The notes: generated by a model not told the origin, from the sequence alone. A DNA stretch of 64,000 nt from Proteromonas lacertae (GCA_002245135.1 NGBS01000034.1:1-64000); one strand, 5' to 3'. Shown: positions 38,201 to 49,014, numbered from the stretch's first letter. Numbers and translations are program-made.

Positions 38201-40300
38201 GAAAAGCCAATAATTGTAGATGGAGTTCCAGTTAATTCATCAACACATGGTTAAAAGAATTACCACCAGAACCAAAAATAGAAGGAGAATTAGCACCACA
38301 TAGTGAAGAACCAACAATAGCAAATACAAATGCAGAAGAAGAAAAATGTAAAGAAAAAGAAAAAGATGAAAACAAGAAACAGTGATCTGCAAGAGTAAAT
38401 AGTCAAAAATCAGTTTCTGTCAGAAGTAAGAATTCATAACAGAATGATAATAAAATACCATCTCCACTTAAAATGATGACAAATACGAACAAATTACCTT
38501 CAGGAAAGAATACAACAGTATTACAAATCACAGTTGATAGAGAATTTGAAGCATTAAGATTATATTATATTAATTTATTATTAGATGAAATAAACAATCA
38601 AAATCCTGCTGATTTATGTTTAGCTCGTAAAGAGAAAAAATTAAATGGAACATCAATAAATGGTTCAAAAAGTGAAGGAGTAGTTGATAAAACCACAACA
38701 ACACCTGAAACTGGTTTAACAAATATCAGTAATAAAACAGGCAAAACAACAAAAATGGCGAATAAGAAAATATCTAATTTACATTTAGGTTGTAGTAGAT
38801 TTTGGTAATGTAGTTCGAATTGATTGCAAGACGAAGACATTTACAATAACTAACATAGGTAATTTACCAGTGAATTTCGGAATAGAAAGAAGAACTTTAA
38901 AAGAGAGTGGATATACATTAACTCCAGATGAAGTGAAAAGATTACCAGAAAGTTCAACAGTGACATTTACAGCTAGTTTTACAGCGAAATCTGATTTGCC
39001 TTATGGAAGATATGATTTAGCAATTCCAATCAAAGTACAAGGAGTACCAACTTATTGTATAATATAAAGATTATAATGTAATTCAAACTGAAGTAAGAAA
39101 TGTAGGTGATAAATTGGCAGTGGAATTACCACCACCTGAAGAACCAGAACCAGTAGTAGAAGAAAGATCAGCTTTACCTGATCCAAAGAAAGGAGGAAAA
39201 AGAAGTAAATCAATTGATAAGAAAGGAGATAAAAACTCATAGAAAGGTAAAAAAGAAAAACCACCACCACCTCCTCCTCCACCATTTGGAGTTGGTTTAT
39301 TATGTGATATAATCAATAACAATGGTGAAAGTGATATTGATATAATGATTCAAGAAATCAAAGAAACAGTTCCATTGTTTAATACATATGGAGATTGGAA
39401 AGTTCCACCTCCAGTAGTATTCCAATTAGTTAAGATGCAAATTCCAAGAAAACCCTTAATACCAACAAGTAATTATAAATTAATAGTGAAAATAATGCCA
39501 CAAGATGGAAATTAGAACCTGATGAAGAATTGCCATTAAAAGTGACATTTGAATAATTAGAAACTGATAAATTTAACTATTGTTTCCCCTTTGAGATAGT
39601 TAATAAAGATAAATCGTATGAAGTTCCAATCAGTGGTATTTGTGATTATCCAAAAATTAATCAAAATCCGAAAGATATATTTATGAAATCAATAAAACAA
39701 AAGAATGAACAACAAATAATAAGTAAGAGATAAATAAAGAACAAAGGATATTATGAATTTGGTCAATTATTAATAGGCAAAAACATAAATATGAGATAAA
39801 ACAATCCATCTTTAAAAGCTAGTAATTGTGAAACAATTTAATTCAGTAATAATGGAATGTTTTCTACAACAGTTGATTTGTCAATGAAAAATGATGATGG
39901 AATATTCACAATAGAACTAATCCAAATCGATATTGAAGTAGGTGAAACTCAAACAGTAGATACTGGGGCATTTCCAGTAGAAAATATTCAATAAACAAAA
40001 GTTGAATGAAAAGATAGAAGAATTATTAAATACTAAGATGTTATTCAAACTACCCATTACTCCATATCCCATATTTATACAATTTATAAACGTATAAGAG
40101 ACTTTGTTTATGAAAATTCTAGTATATTATGAAGTGATTGATAATTTCAAAGAGAGTTTAATATTAATTCAAAACTTTAAAGATAATTGCAATAACCAAG
40201 ACATTTACATTAGATAATATCTTTATAATGAATTTAGCAAGATTTGAAGATCATTATGATGAGATAGTAGTTGGTGCCCAAGATGAAGCAAAGATTTAAA
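35200..40300 (+). pseudogene. HYDIN: HYDIN-like gene, decayed
   Basis: The region encodes ASH/MSP-type immunoglobulin-like repeats of HYDIN, a very large protein of the ciliary/flagellar central pair. Clear blocks are GHVVGPTFFFNKNKLDFG (about 35707), then S-V-P-F-I-F-N-L-R-V-P-Q-D-G-N; L-Y-I-Q-I-I-G-S-Q-Y-P-P-L (about 36300); K-V-K-E-R-D-F-H-I-F-N-T-G-S-V-D-F-P-F (about 37695); and G-N-L-P-V-N-F-G-I-E (about 38860). Order of the pieces is collinear over 5 kb and low-complexity linkers (PEQPVVAEKPIIVDG; P-P-P-P-P-P-P-F-G near 39275) lie between. More than ten stops of all three kinds and several frame changes interrupt it, so codon reassignment does not explain them. It covers only part of a normal HYDIN. 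Both ends adjoin mobile-element sequence, so it is either a decayed resident gene or a captured piece. Confidence 0.8.
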
Positions 40301-40313
40301 ATATGCATGTAAA

Positions 40314-41066
40314 ATGGTAAATAGAAAAGAAACTAGTGTTGCATCAATTACATATGATGATCACACTCATGAAAGATTGTTGTTTGTAAAGAAAATTAAA
40401 GGATATAATGATATTGGTCATGTAAGATTCTATGGACAACATCAACAACCGAAATATGAAGCAAATTGTAAAGAATTGGTGAGTCATTTAAATATTAACA
40501 ATCAACTAAAAGGCCATGAATTCCGGTTTTTATTACATTATATTTCCAACAACAATAAAAATGTTGTTGATCCTGGTGTTGTATTTTTAAATGAAAAGCA
40601 AAAGGATAATGAAAAAAAGATAAGTGAAAAAGGAATTTATTATTTTCCAGTATGTGATCCAAATCAAAGTCATTGGAGTTTATGGGAAGTAGATTATGTT
40701 CCTAATGACTATATGATGTTTAGAATATATGACAGTTTAGCAATTTATATGAACAAAGAACCAAGAAATATAGTTACAAAGAATATTAAACAACCCTTTC
40801 ATTCTTGCAATCGTGAATTAGAATCATATGAAATAGTAGAAACAAAAGTTCATCAAACAGATGCTGTAACTTGTGGATATTACTGTTTATTCTTTCTTGG
40901 AGCAAGATTGAATAATTTGGAAATAACAAAGATTCAAAATATAGAAAGTTTTAATATAAAATACTTCTATGATGATTTAATTGAAGGTATAGAAAGTTTA
41001 AATAACGAAGAAAAAGGGAAATTGTTTTACATTTACAACAAAAAAAACATTTATAGATTTAAATAA
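40314..41066 (+). CDS. C48 (Ulp1-like) cysteine protease of an integrase element
   Basis: A 250-residue frame from ATG with the C48/Ulp1 layout. A Y-F-P-V-C-D-P-N-Q-S-H-W-S-L-W-E-V-D-Y segment supplies the histidine, M-F-R-I-Y-D-S-L the acidic residue, and H-Q-T-D-A-V-T-C-G-Y-Y-C-L-F-F the glutamine and cysteine. Family C48 enzymes cleave SUMO-like tags, and many eukaryotic transposons carry one. The protein at 44702-45598 is a relative, and an integrase gene stands before that one, so this frame is probably the end of a second copy whose front part is replaced by the HYDIN-like sequence. It begins 14 bases after that region. Confidence 0.7.
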   Translation: MVNRKETSVASITYDDHTHERLLFVKKIKGYNDIGHVRFYGQHQQPKYEANCKELVSHLNINNQLKGHEFRFLLHYISNNNKNVVDPGVVFLNEKQKDNEKKISEKGIYYFPVCDPNQSHWSLWEVDYVPNDYMMFRIYDSLAIYMNKEPRNIVTKNIKQPFHSCNRELESYEIVETKVHQTDAVTCGYYCLFFLGARLNNLEITKIQNIESFNIKYFYDDLIEGIESLNNEEKGKLFYIYNKKNIYRFK

Positions 41067-41154
41067 TCTCATTTTCTTTAAAAATTCTAAAAAATATCTT
41101 TATATAATTACAATGCGTTTGTTAGGCACACACATCCACATAACATAAAAACCA

Positions 41155-41714
41155 ATTTTGGAAAAAGATTTGAGTTGAATGTTGTTTCAACTTATTTTCT
41201 GATTTCAATTTTGTTATATTTGTTAATAATATATTATGATTATCTCATATATGAAATATTATGATTATCTCATATATGAAATATTATGATTATCTCATAT
41301 ATGAAATATGAGAAATCAAAAGTGTCTCCTAGACAAACGGCGTGAGAAGATTTAGAAATACGCCGTTTGTCTAGGAGACATTTTTCACTTCTCAATTTTC
41401 TTCTGTAACTTATGTGTATCATTTCATAATCATTGATACTATTACATAAAACAAAAAACAATTTTGGAAAAAGATTTGAGTTGAATGTTGTTTCAACTTA
41501 TTTTCTGATTTCAATTTTGTTATATTTGTTAATAATATATTATGATTATCTCATATATGAAATATGAGAAATCAAAAGTGTCTCCTAGACAAACGGCGTG
41601 AGAAGATTTAGAAATACGCCGTTTGTCTAGGAGACATTTTTCACTTCTCAATTTTCTTCTGTAACTTATGTGTATCATTTCATAATCATTGATACTATTA
41701 CATAAAACAAAAAT
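41155..41714. repeat. Tandem duplication containing hairpins
   Basis: A ~253 bp unit occurs twice (41155-41460, 41461-41714) almost unchanged. The first copy has three tandem copies of a 25-26 bp word (TTATGATTATCTCATATATG) where the second has one. Each unit contains a perfect 21 bp hairpin: TGTCTCCTAGACAAACGGCGT at 41323-41343 pairs with 41360-41380. GACAAACGGCG is the word that also forms the ends and inner arm ends of the fold-back repeats. The reading frames on the minus strand of each unit are by-products of the hairpins. Confidence 0.9.
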
Positions 41715-42863
41715 CAACACATATATTATAATTTTGTAAATTATACAAAAGAAGCTAAGTGTTAAAAATATATTGTAATTGGCTATTCACTGAAATGAAT
41801 GATATTTATAGAAGGCTTGTCGCGCGATAGAGAAATCTGCGCGATAAAGGAGTTATAAACTTTTATGAAAAAGTTGCATTATAATCGTAATATATGTCCT
41901 ATGTTTTAAGTATATATATTGTTAGTTTGTTATATAAACTACTTTTTTTGACATATAAAAACTGTCATAATATGAAAAGAAAACACTATTATTAAATAGT
42001 AAAATTGACTTGTATATTAAATATAATATTAATTTTATTAGATGATGCATCGAAAAAATGTATCAGTTACTGGAATTAAGAATTATACTCTTTGAATTAT
42101 TTTTTCAATTTTCAAATTTTTTCTCAAGCTCTTTTCTTTTTTTGTAATTCTAAAAGTATATGTTTAGATTATTGTAATATAAGAATATTATTAAATTGTA
42201 GATGTGATTGTTTTGTGTTTAGGTCTTATATCAAGCGTAAATATCAAGTATCTTGAAATCTAAGCGCAATGAGCGTATATTACCAGGGAAAAAATATAGA
42301 AAAATTGAATATACTATAATATAGAGATATAATATATTTTAGTCTATTATGTAATTAAGCATTAAAGAAAAATTTTAAATTTGATGTCAAGCACATCTCA
42401 AACTTTTCAAATTTATATCTTATAAAATGTAAGTCTATATATATATATATATATATTTGTTATTTGATATATTTGTATCTGAAAGGAATTCACATCAAAT
42501 ATGGTAATATATTCTGTAATTACTCTAGTGGGGTTATGCTGTTTAAGGCGTTAGTCTATTCACGTTAAATGAAGAAAACTACACCATATAATCCATCAAA
42601 CTGATAGTTGCAATTATCATTCCTAGATTTATGTTATTATATGAACATGAGAGATCCAGAAACAAAAACATGGGAAGATTGAATATTATCAGACAATTTG
42701 AGTAATTTTATTGGTAAAATAACAATTTACTCATTATTTAGGTTATGCAAGAAAATGTGATTGAAATCTACAAAATTGTTCTAATCTTTATTAGCCTTTA
42801 TATCTTTTATTTACATATTATTCTATATTTATAATTAGGTCATCTGATGAAGATCTTGATACA
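41715..42863. other. Front region of the integrase element, no intact gene
   Basis: AT-rich, without a convincing protein gene. Repeats shared with 34860-35130 lie at about 42060-42450 (see that entry). A GTAAGT at about 42430, a (TA)n tract and an AATTAG at about 42837 just before the coding region could frame an intron leading into the integrase, which is only a suggestion. A GC-richer word CGCGCGATAGAG...GCGCGAT lies at 41820-41845. Confidence 0.4.
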
Positions 42864-44054
42864 TTGCTTAGAGCTGATCATGTCAAACACTATTACGAAG
42901 AAATAGATAAATTATGCTTAAGTGACAAATATTTGAATAACATTAATTATTACAAACTTAAAAAGTATAAAGTCGAGAATAATAAACTCTACTTCGAAGA
43001 TAAGTTGGTAGTGAAATTGGAAGAAAGTTTTGATATATTGGATGATATTCATAGATCTCATGGGCATAGAAGAGAGCGTTTCATGATGCAATATATAAAT
43101 TGTGATGCAAAATATTTTGGTATAACAAGAGACATGATTAGGATCTATTTAAATGCATGTGCTGTTTGTCACAAAATTAAGAAGATTAGTCGTAGTAATC
43201 CAATGCAACCAATCATATCTCATGCACCAAGAGAAAGGATACTGATTGATTTAATAAATATGAGCAAATATCATTCAAGTGTAAAATTTCTTTTATCTAT
43301 TATTGATCATTATAGTAGTTTTATTATGATTTATTGTCAAAAGACAAAAAGTGCCAAAGAAACAGCAGAAAATATTAAAAGTTATATACGAATTTTCGGT
43401 GCCCCATCAATTATTCAATCTGATAACGGACCTGAGTTTGTCAACAGTATATTGAATGAATTAATTGCAGATTATCATACCAAAAAGATAACAAGCTCGC
43501 CTTACCATCCTCAAACAAATGGTAAGGTTGAACGTTATAATCAAGTTATAGAACGCTTAGTAGATGGTTACTTATCTGAAAATGAGGGTCATGAATGGAC
43601 AGAATTTATAGAAAATATAATTGAAGATATGAATACTTCGATTTCTTCAACAACACATTCCAAGCCAAGAAGTCTTTTTTTTATGGATGTAGAAGAACTA
43701 CAAAAAGAAAACCCAAAATTATTTTACAATATAAGTAATAATAATATAGATTATGGTTATAACATTGACAATGAAGAAATAAATGATGAAAAAATAAATA
43801 AAGATATTAATAGGAATAAGTCAGTAATAGATAATATCAAACAATCTGTTAATATTAGAATAGAGAAAAAAAATAGTAAGATGGTAATGAATTCGATTAA
43901 AAAGTTGAGTGAAAAAGTATCAAACCCCCAGCATGGCAATGCAATTGTTTTTACTAAGAAAATAAAAAATCAAAAAGATAAAAATGAGTTCAGAATTATC
44001 AAAAAGAACAAAAATAATGATTCATTATATGCAGTGTATAGATTTGTATTTTAA
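42864..44054 (+). CDS. Gypsy/Ginger-type integrase
   Basis: A 396-residue frame. An H-H-C-C zinc-binding N-terminus (H-R-S-H-G-H ... C-A-V-C-H-K-I-K) is followed by the rve core: ILIDLINMSKYH with the first aspartate, IIQSDNGPEFVN with the second, and HPQTNGKVERYNQ with the catalytic glutamate. An S-P-Y-H-P-Q-T-N-G motif is diagnostic for gypsy-type and Ginger integrases. The last 120 residues are Asn/Lys-rich and low-complexity. It differs from the Polinton integrase at 23729-24910, so it belongs to another element type. Upstream coding may exist, because the frame is open before the first ATG. Confidence 0.8.
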   Translation: MLRADHVKHYYEEIDKLCLSDKYLNNINYYKLKKYKVENNKLYFEDKLVVKLEESFDILDDIHRSHGHRRERFMMQYINCDAKYFGITRDMIRIYLNACAVCHKIKKISRSNPMQPIISHAPRERILIDLINMSKYHSSVKFLLSIIDHYSSFIMIYCQKTKSAKETAENIKSYIRIFGAPSIIQSDNGPEFVNSILNELIADYHTKKITSSPYHPQTNGKVERYNQVIERLVDGYLSENEGHEWTEFIENIIEDMNTSISSTTHSKPRSLFFMDVEELQKENPKLFYNISNNNIDYGYNIDNEEINDEKINKDINRNKSVIDNIKQSVNIRIEKKNSKMVMNSIKKLSEKVSNPQHGNAIVFTKKIKNQKDKNEFRIIKKNKNNDSLYAVYRFVF

Positions 44055-44199
44055 TAATTAACATAGTAACAAAGATAACGAAATAAGATTGACTAATTCA
44101 TCGGCAGTGGAAGTCATTCCTATATCAACTGATCTTCAAGAAAAACTAAAAAGAAAAATGGATATTCAATTAGTATTATTATTATTATTTTATTAAATA

Positions 44200-45598
44200 G
44201 GTCAATCCTCAGAAAAAGAAAAGAAAAACTGATACATACCTAAAAATTATATCAGATATCATTAGACATCCTTCTAAAAATACAGTTTATAGCATATTTG
44301 GAAAAATTACCTCTGAATATGATGGTAAAGATACTTTAACTGAAGAACAATTAGAAAATGTGATAAGAGTAAGAGATAAAATAGGAAAAAAGGAGTTAAA
44401 TATCTATCAGATATGGTATATACTTCAATTATATGATTTTAATGACATTAATCTATTAAGTAACAATATGTTATTATATATTAATAAAAGTATGAGCATA
44501 TTAATTAAATCACATCGATGCTATTTAATTATGATAGAAAAGGATAAAGGGATGATTAAATAATATGATTCAATTAATACATATGACTATAATACAGATC
44601 TTAAATATATATCCTCATATATATCAAATCTAAGTAAATATGAAATAAATATAATAAATGTTAGGAACAATTTTCCAGAAGCCACAGATATTGCTGCTAC
44701 TGTGACATTTATGATTATGAATTCTGATTACAACAATATTGAAGTATTGGAGTTAGATGTTATTCTAATGAGCGATTTGCTAAGAGAATATATCTCTAAA
44801 CTATTAGAATATAAATCTTACAGACTGAAGTTGTCCTGTTTTTACGTCAATATACATGATGATGATGATGGTGATTCTCTATTCTATTCACGCAATGAAG
44901 AAAATACATTAAATTTTGTCAGATTAATTATAAATCCATACAATTATAATACAATATCACTAAAAGGTAAACAAAAGAACTGTTTCTTAAGACAATTTAA
45001 TATTATAGTTAATCATCTATTATTAAAAGAGAGATTAAAATCGGAAGATCTAGTGTTTTATATATACTTCATTAATCAGTGTAATGATAATGTAATAGAT
45101 CCAGGTAATATATATAAAAGTGATGAACAATTACGTTTATTAAGTAAAATAAAGAAAGATGGTATATATTTTTTCCCAGTATGCGACAAAGATTATCAAC
45201 ATTGGTCGTTATTTGAAGTGAAATATAACAGTAATAAATATATTAAATATTATATCTATGACAGCTTAAACATTTATAGAGGGGATTATAATGATGCAAG
45301 AGATAATATTATCTATAGAATATACAGATTTTTTGAGAGTAACATAGAATTAAGTTACCAAATTATGGAAACTAATGTGAAACAAAGTAATCGTGATAAA
45401 GTAAATTATGGGTATTACACCCTCTTTTATTTGGGATGTAGAATGAAAAACATAAGGATTGATGAAATACAGAATATAGAGAGTTTTAATATTAATTATT
45501 TTATAGAAGATTTATTCTCTGCTATGAGTAAACTGACTATGGAAGAAAAAGCTAAGTTTTACAAGAATTACCAAAAGAATACCTTACATAGTTTTTAA
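44200..45598 (+). CDS. C48-like protease region of the integrase element
   Basis: The stretch carries coding pieces with a helical front part (about 44230-44563, K-I-T-S-E-Y-D-G-K-D-T-L-T-E-E-Q) and a C48-like part at 44702-45598 related to 40314-41066. Shared landmarks are GIYFFPVCDKDYQHWSLFEV, Y-Y-I-Y-D-S-L-N-I-Y and a final I-Q-N-I-E-S-F-N-I-N-Y-F. It is more diverged than its relative in the last active-site block and does not look whole. It probably accompanied the integrase as one transcription unit. Confidence 0.5.
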
Positions 45599-46184
45599 AT
45601 CTCAGTAACGATATAATAATTACCTCATTCATAATCACTTTTGTTTTACAATATCGTTATTACAGTTTAAAAATGAAATAATAACATATAATATCTAATT
45701 AATATATTGAATTACAATAATTAACAATAATTAACGACTTTATAAACATTGATAATCATAAACAAAAGTTTATTTGTAATATAAATAATAGAGAAAATAA
45801 TAAATATATAAGAAAATAGCAAATTTGAAATTTTCTTTTTACTTCCTCTATTATTTGATTAAACACTTTGAATAGGAAAATAAGAATAACAAGATATTAT
45901 TACAATAGAAAATTCATAAATGAACTATTCTAATGATATTATTACAGAATTGTAAAAATGATACTTACAACTATTTATAACTCATCTTTTTTATTTACCT
46001 AATAAGTATGTTACTACAATATTAATCTACACATATATTTAGAAGTACTAAAATATTTCTTAGTAAAACGAAATTTTAATTTTTGAACAAAAATATGGGG
46101 GTAAAAAATAAAAGGAATTTGATCTTATTTTTTAAATTTTCTCAACATCAAAATTGATTTATATAATAATATTTCATAATATAC
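45599..46184. other. AT-rich gene-free stretch
   Basis: No frame or RNA gene is credible here. AACGATATAATAATTAC near 45606 and a reverse-complement-like ACAATATCGTTATTACAG near 45650 form a weak inverted pair just after the protease region. Confidence 0.35.
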
Positions 46185-46342
46185 ATAGTTAAATTAGCAA
46201 CAGATATTGCATCTAAAGTTGTTATACCACCTTCATCAATTTTACCTGAAGATAAAGAAGATATAACATCAAGTATAATAACTAGTATAAATAGTAATAC
46301 TACTAAAGAAGTAAATACAAAAAATTAGAATTAGAAGAATAT

Positions 46343-46933
46343 TTGAAATCAATAAAAGATATAATCAATAAACAAGTACTTGTACTATGTGATTCAATTA
46401 ATAATACAGTTAATTACATACCTCGAAATATAGTACCAAAACCTTATTGTTTGCATAAGCAACATACATCTTATACTGTGAAAAAAAGAATTAATGGTAT
46501 ATGGGATAGTGATGATAAAACATTTAAAATACCTACTAAAATAGAAATGTTTGAAAACTTTATGAAGATTAAATTATATGATGGTTTTACATGTAATTAT
46601 GAAGGATGTGATGGTCATGAATTATATCTTGAACCTCAAAATTTTATAAAAGCTGAGCCTGGTAGAGAAGGTTTATTACAACAATACTATAATAAAGTAT
46701 TACAAATATACAATGGGAAATCATTCCCTATAAGAGCTACAAATGACAAAAATACATATCATACATTAACTAATAGAACTTATTTTGAAATAAATCATGT
46801 ATTGCAGAATGATAATAATCGACCTAATTTACATATAATAGTAAATGGTTACCCTCAACAAGATTATTTAGCAATACCAAGACAAACATTCTTCACAGAC
46901 TATATAGATACAGGTGTTACAGATTTCTTCTAA
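46343..46933 (+). CDS. Polinton orphan protein (B-type 275-residue family), C-terminal part
   Basis: A 196-codon frame that matches the C-terminal two thirds of the protein at 59948-60727: both have I-K-A-E-P-G-R/K-E-x-L-L-Q-Q-Y-Y-N-K and end in D-T-G-V-T-D/E-x-F. Related sequence continues upstream to about 46190. The family is otherwise unrecognised; a strand-rich body and a position beside capsid genes in copy B suggest a virion or fibre protein. Confidence 0.6.
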   Translation: MKSIKDIINKQVLVLCDSINNTVNYIPRNIVPKPYCLHKQHTSYTVKKRINGIWDSDDKTFKIPTKIEMFENFMKIKLYDGFTCNYEGCDGHELYLEPQNFIKAEPGREGLLQQYYNKVLQIYNGKSFPIRATNDKNTYHTLTNRTYFEINHVLQNDNNRPNLHIIVNGYPQQDYLAIPRQTFFTDYIDTGVTDFF

Positions 46934-47102
46934 TTTTTATTATGATTATTTTATTATGTTTATTATAAAATTTATTATATTTTTATTATATTATGTGATT
47001 TTTATTAAATTACGCATATTTTTAAACCCTGTCCCAAATCATTTTAAGATAAAGATTCGTTTTTAAAATTTAGACTATATTTATCGTAGTTTGATCATTG
47101 TT

Positions 47103-47324
47103 TCATATAACTTCTTCTTGTACTTCTTCTTCCTCATCATCATCACTATCATTAAATATATAATTCATCTTTACATAATGTTTCAACATAGGATTCTTCT
47201 TCAAATGAACACTTCCCATTCCTTCAGGCAGTGTTAACCACTCTGTATACTTATCGAACATTGCAAAATAATGTCTATTTAATCCTCTTGGTTTTATTGA
47301 TGGTTTAATATCGAAAAGCATCAT
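47103..47324 (-). CDS. Small Polinton protein with acidic tail
   Basis: 73 residues, nearly the same as the protein at 59526-59810: both contain FDIKPS, GLNRHYFA and EWLTLPEGMGSVHLKKNPML, and end in an acidic run (D-D-D-E-E-E-E-V-Q-E-E-V). Upstream on the minus strand (about 47350-47540) is a cysteine-rich piece (C-I-C-G-T-C-K ... F-C-A-I-C-H) that may be a lost zinc-binding part. Strong conservation between copies says it was under selection while the elements were active. Confidence 0.65.
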   Translation of the reverse strand: MMLFDIKPSIKPRGLNRHYFAMFDKYTEWLTLPEGMGSVHLKKNPMLKHYVKMNYIFNDSDDDEEEEVQEEVI

Positions 47325-47540
47325 ATAATATCTCTTATCACTGTACTTAGTCCATATCTATTAATGACAAATAGCACAAAATTCATTATAAGACTTTATC
47401 TCTTCCTTTGGTAATGGACTATCTAAAACTGCACTTATGTTATGGTTAAAATATAAGTAAAACTTACATGTTCCACATATACACTTATCTTAATAATCTT
47501 CATTTTTTCTAAATGAACAAAAGAAAGGTTTTTCTAAAAT

Positions 47541-47990
47541 GCCAGGAAAATCAAAACTGTTTCTTTTTTCTGTTTATAACAACAGCTTCACGTCAGAATT
47601 TCGATTTAGTAAAACATATAGAATACTGTAGATAATTCTTTAAATATATATTTTTGACACTATTTAAATTCTTTTGAATGTTTTTAAATACACTATATAA
47701 ATCCATTAATAAATTGATAAATGAAAAAAATAACTAAATAAGTAAGAACGCATTCTGTAGCTTGGCCACCACACTATTTAATCACTAAGTCCTAGCTAGG
47801 CTACACAGGACACACTACTTACTTACATACAAATATATTTCTTATTATATAAAGTAGCTACCCTGCACAGGTAGCTACCTATCTATTTATACACTTTATT
47901 TCTACTATCCTACGCTACATATTATTAAAAATACATTTTATAATTACGCCCATAAAAATATTCAAAACTGTTTTATATATATACACGCTT
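47541..47990. other. Gene-free stretch with a hairpin
   Basis: No gene is seen. GTAGCTACC and GGTAGCTAC at about 47849-47873 form a perfect 9 bp hairpin with a 7-base loop (CTGCACA). Related words (TAGCTTGGCCACC, CTAGCTAGGCTACACAGG) occur at 47758-47808. Confidence 0.4.
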
Positions 47991-48626
47991 GTTGTGCGCC
48001 ATTTGTCATAGTTGGCCGTTTGTTTACCAGACACTTTTAAAACAAACTAAATGTATATTCTTACTTGTCTTGATGAAAAATTGTTACTTTTATACTTACT
48101 TTGTTATATGACCTACCTCTGCACTATACTTTTTTGTTAATATAAATAGTTTGAATATTTGCGCCGTTTGTCTTCTAGAAATTTTTGAAGCAAACTAAAT
48201 GCATATTTAGCTAATATAGACTAAAATACATTAGATGAAATGATTAGAATATAATAATTTTTAAATCTTTCTATATAAAAAAAGAAATGTAAAAAATAGG
48301 CTTGAGTGAGGGTTGATTCTATATTATCTTTTTTCATTTTAAATGTCTTATGATCAACATTAAGTTGTACTAGTCATTTCATCTAATGTATTTTAGTCTA
48401 TATTAGCTAAATATGCATTTAGTTTGCTTCAAAAATTTCTAGAAGACAAACGGCGCAAATATTCAAACTATTTATATTAACAAAAAAGTATAGTGCAGAG
48501 GTAGGTCATATAACAAAGTAAGTATAAAAGTAACAATTTTTCATCAAGACAAGTAAGAATATACATTTAGTTTGTTTTAAAAGTGTCTGGTAAACAAACG
48601 GCCAACTATGACAAACGGCGCACAAC
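47991..48626. repeat. Fold-back repeat, 636 bp, copy 1 of a near-identical pair
   Basis: Begins GTTGTGCGCC and ends GGCGCACAAC. It has outer and inner inverted arms around a centre with AGGCTTGAGTGAGGGTTG. It differs from the copy at 52250-52885 at only about four bases that I can see. Its right flank, 48627-48772, is repeated as the reverse complement immediately left of the other copy (52104-52249). Confidence 0.95.
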
Positions 48627-48772
48627 AAAAGTAAACCATTGTATGACATTCTGTATTCAAAAAAGTAAATTTCTACAACTAAATTTCTGTTACATATATC
48701 AGAGAAATTATCTATACTGAATCTCTTTTTGTAATCATTTTTATCTCCATGTTTGAATTTGTAGTTTATATT
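48627..48772. repeat. Inverted flank repeat, left member
   Basis: 146 bases (AAGTAAACCATTGTATGACA onwards) that recur as the reverse complement at 52104-52249. On the minus strand both encode a protein-like run (N-Y-K-F-K-H-G-D-K-N-D-Y-K-K-R-F-S), so the flank may be a piece of a gene. Together with the fold-back copy this makes an inverted repeat of about 780 bp. Confidence 0.9.
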
Positions 48773-49014
48773 TAAATATTGACTTTTCAGAAGAGAATAT
48801 TCCATTTGTTTGGTAATATATCTAAAGAATTTATCAAAAGATTTAGAATATTCTCTTCTGAAACATCTTGAATATATTAATGGATAGGTGATTGTCCTTC
48901 TCTATTTTAATAATCGATTTATAGTATTATAAAGGATTGGAGATGATTTCACTTAGCAGTAGGAATCTAATAAAGCTAATAAAGCGATGTAAAGGGAAAT
49001 GCTAGGTAACATTC
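48773..49014. other. Spacer inside the 48-52.9 kb inverted unit
   Basis: TATTCTCTTCTGA appears near 48850 and its inverse TCAGAAGAGAATATTCC near 48787, forming a weak inverted pair. Base composition becomes less AT-rich after about 48960. No gene is seen. Confidence 0.3.

Larger units (their letters stand above)
42030..45598 (+). mobile_element. Integrase plus C48-protease element (Ginger-like or gypsy-derived)
   Basis: An integrase gene (42864-44054), a linker region and a C48-like protease region (44200-45598) lie in the same direction. No reverse transcriptase, gag or capsid gene is seen beside them, which favours a Ginger-type DNA transposon (transposase derived from a gypsy-type integrase, some with a cysteine protease) over an LTR element. 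Long end repeats were not found, so the limits are approximate. It is partly broken, with a few breaks. A second copy may be represented by 34860-35130 and 40314-41066. Confidence 0.5.
46185..47540. mobile_element. Polinton fragment C (inverted relative of part of B)
   Basis: This 1.36 kb piece holds two converging genes that match two converging genes in Polinton B (59526-60727) in reversed orientation. The non-coding stretch between them also matches (about 46975-47100 against about 59790-59900, including the CAAATCATTTTAAGATAAAG phrase). Proteins differ moderately, so this is a fragment of a second member of the B lineage rather than a fresh copy. Neither capsid nor ATPase genes are present. 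Partly broken. Confidence 0.75.

Noticed and set aside
39052-39322. Glycine/leucine-rich minus-strand frames
   Set aside because: They mirror the proline-rich linker of the HYDIN-like region.
35200-40300. Alternative genetic code (TAA/TAG as glutamine) to explain the broken HYDIN-like gene
   Set aside because: TGA stops and true frame changes also occur, and the intact genes in the window end normally at TAA/TAG/TGA without internal readthrough.
41270-41720. Two identical 63-codon minus-strand frames
   Set aside because: They are produced by the hairpin-bearing tandem repeat and have no protein-like features.
48506-48805. 99-codon minus-strand frame crossing the fold-back edge
   Set aside because: It joins repeat sequence to flank sequence; only the flank part looks protein-like and is mentioned there.
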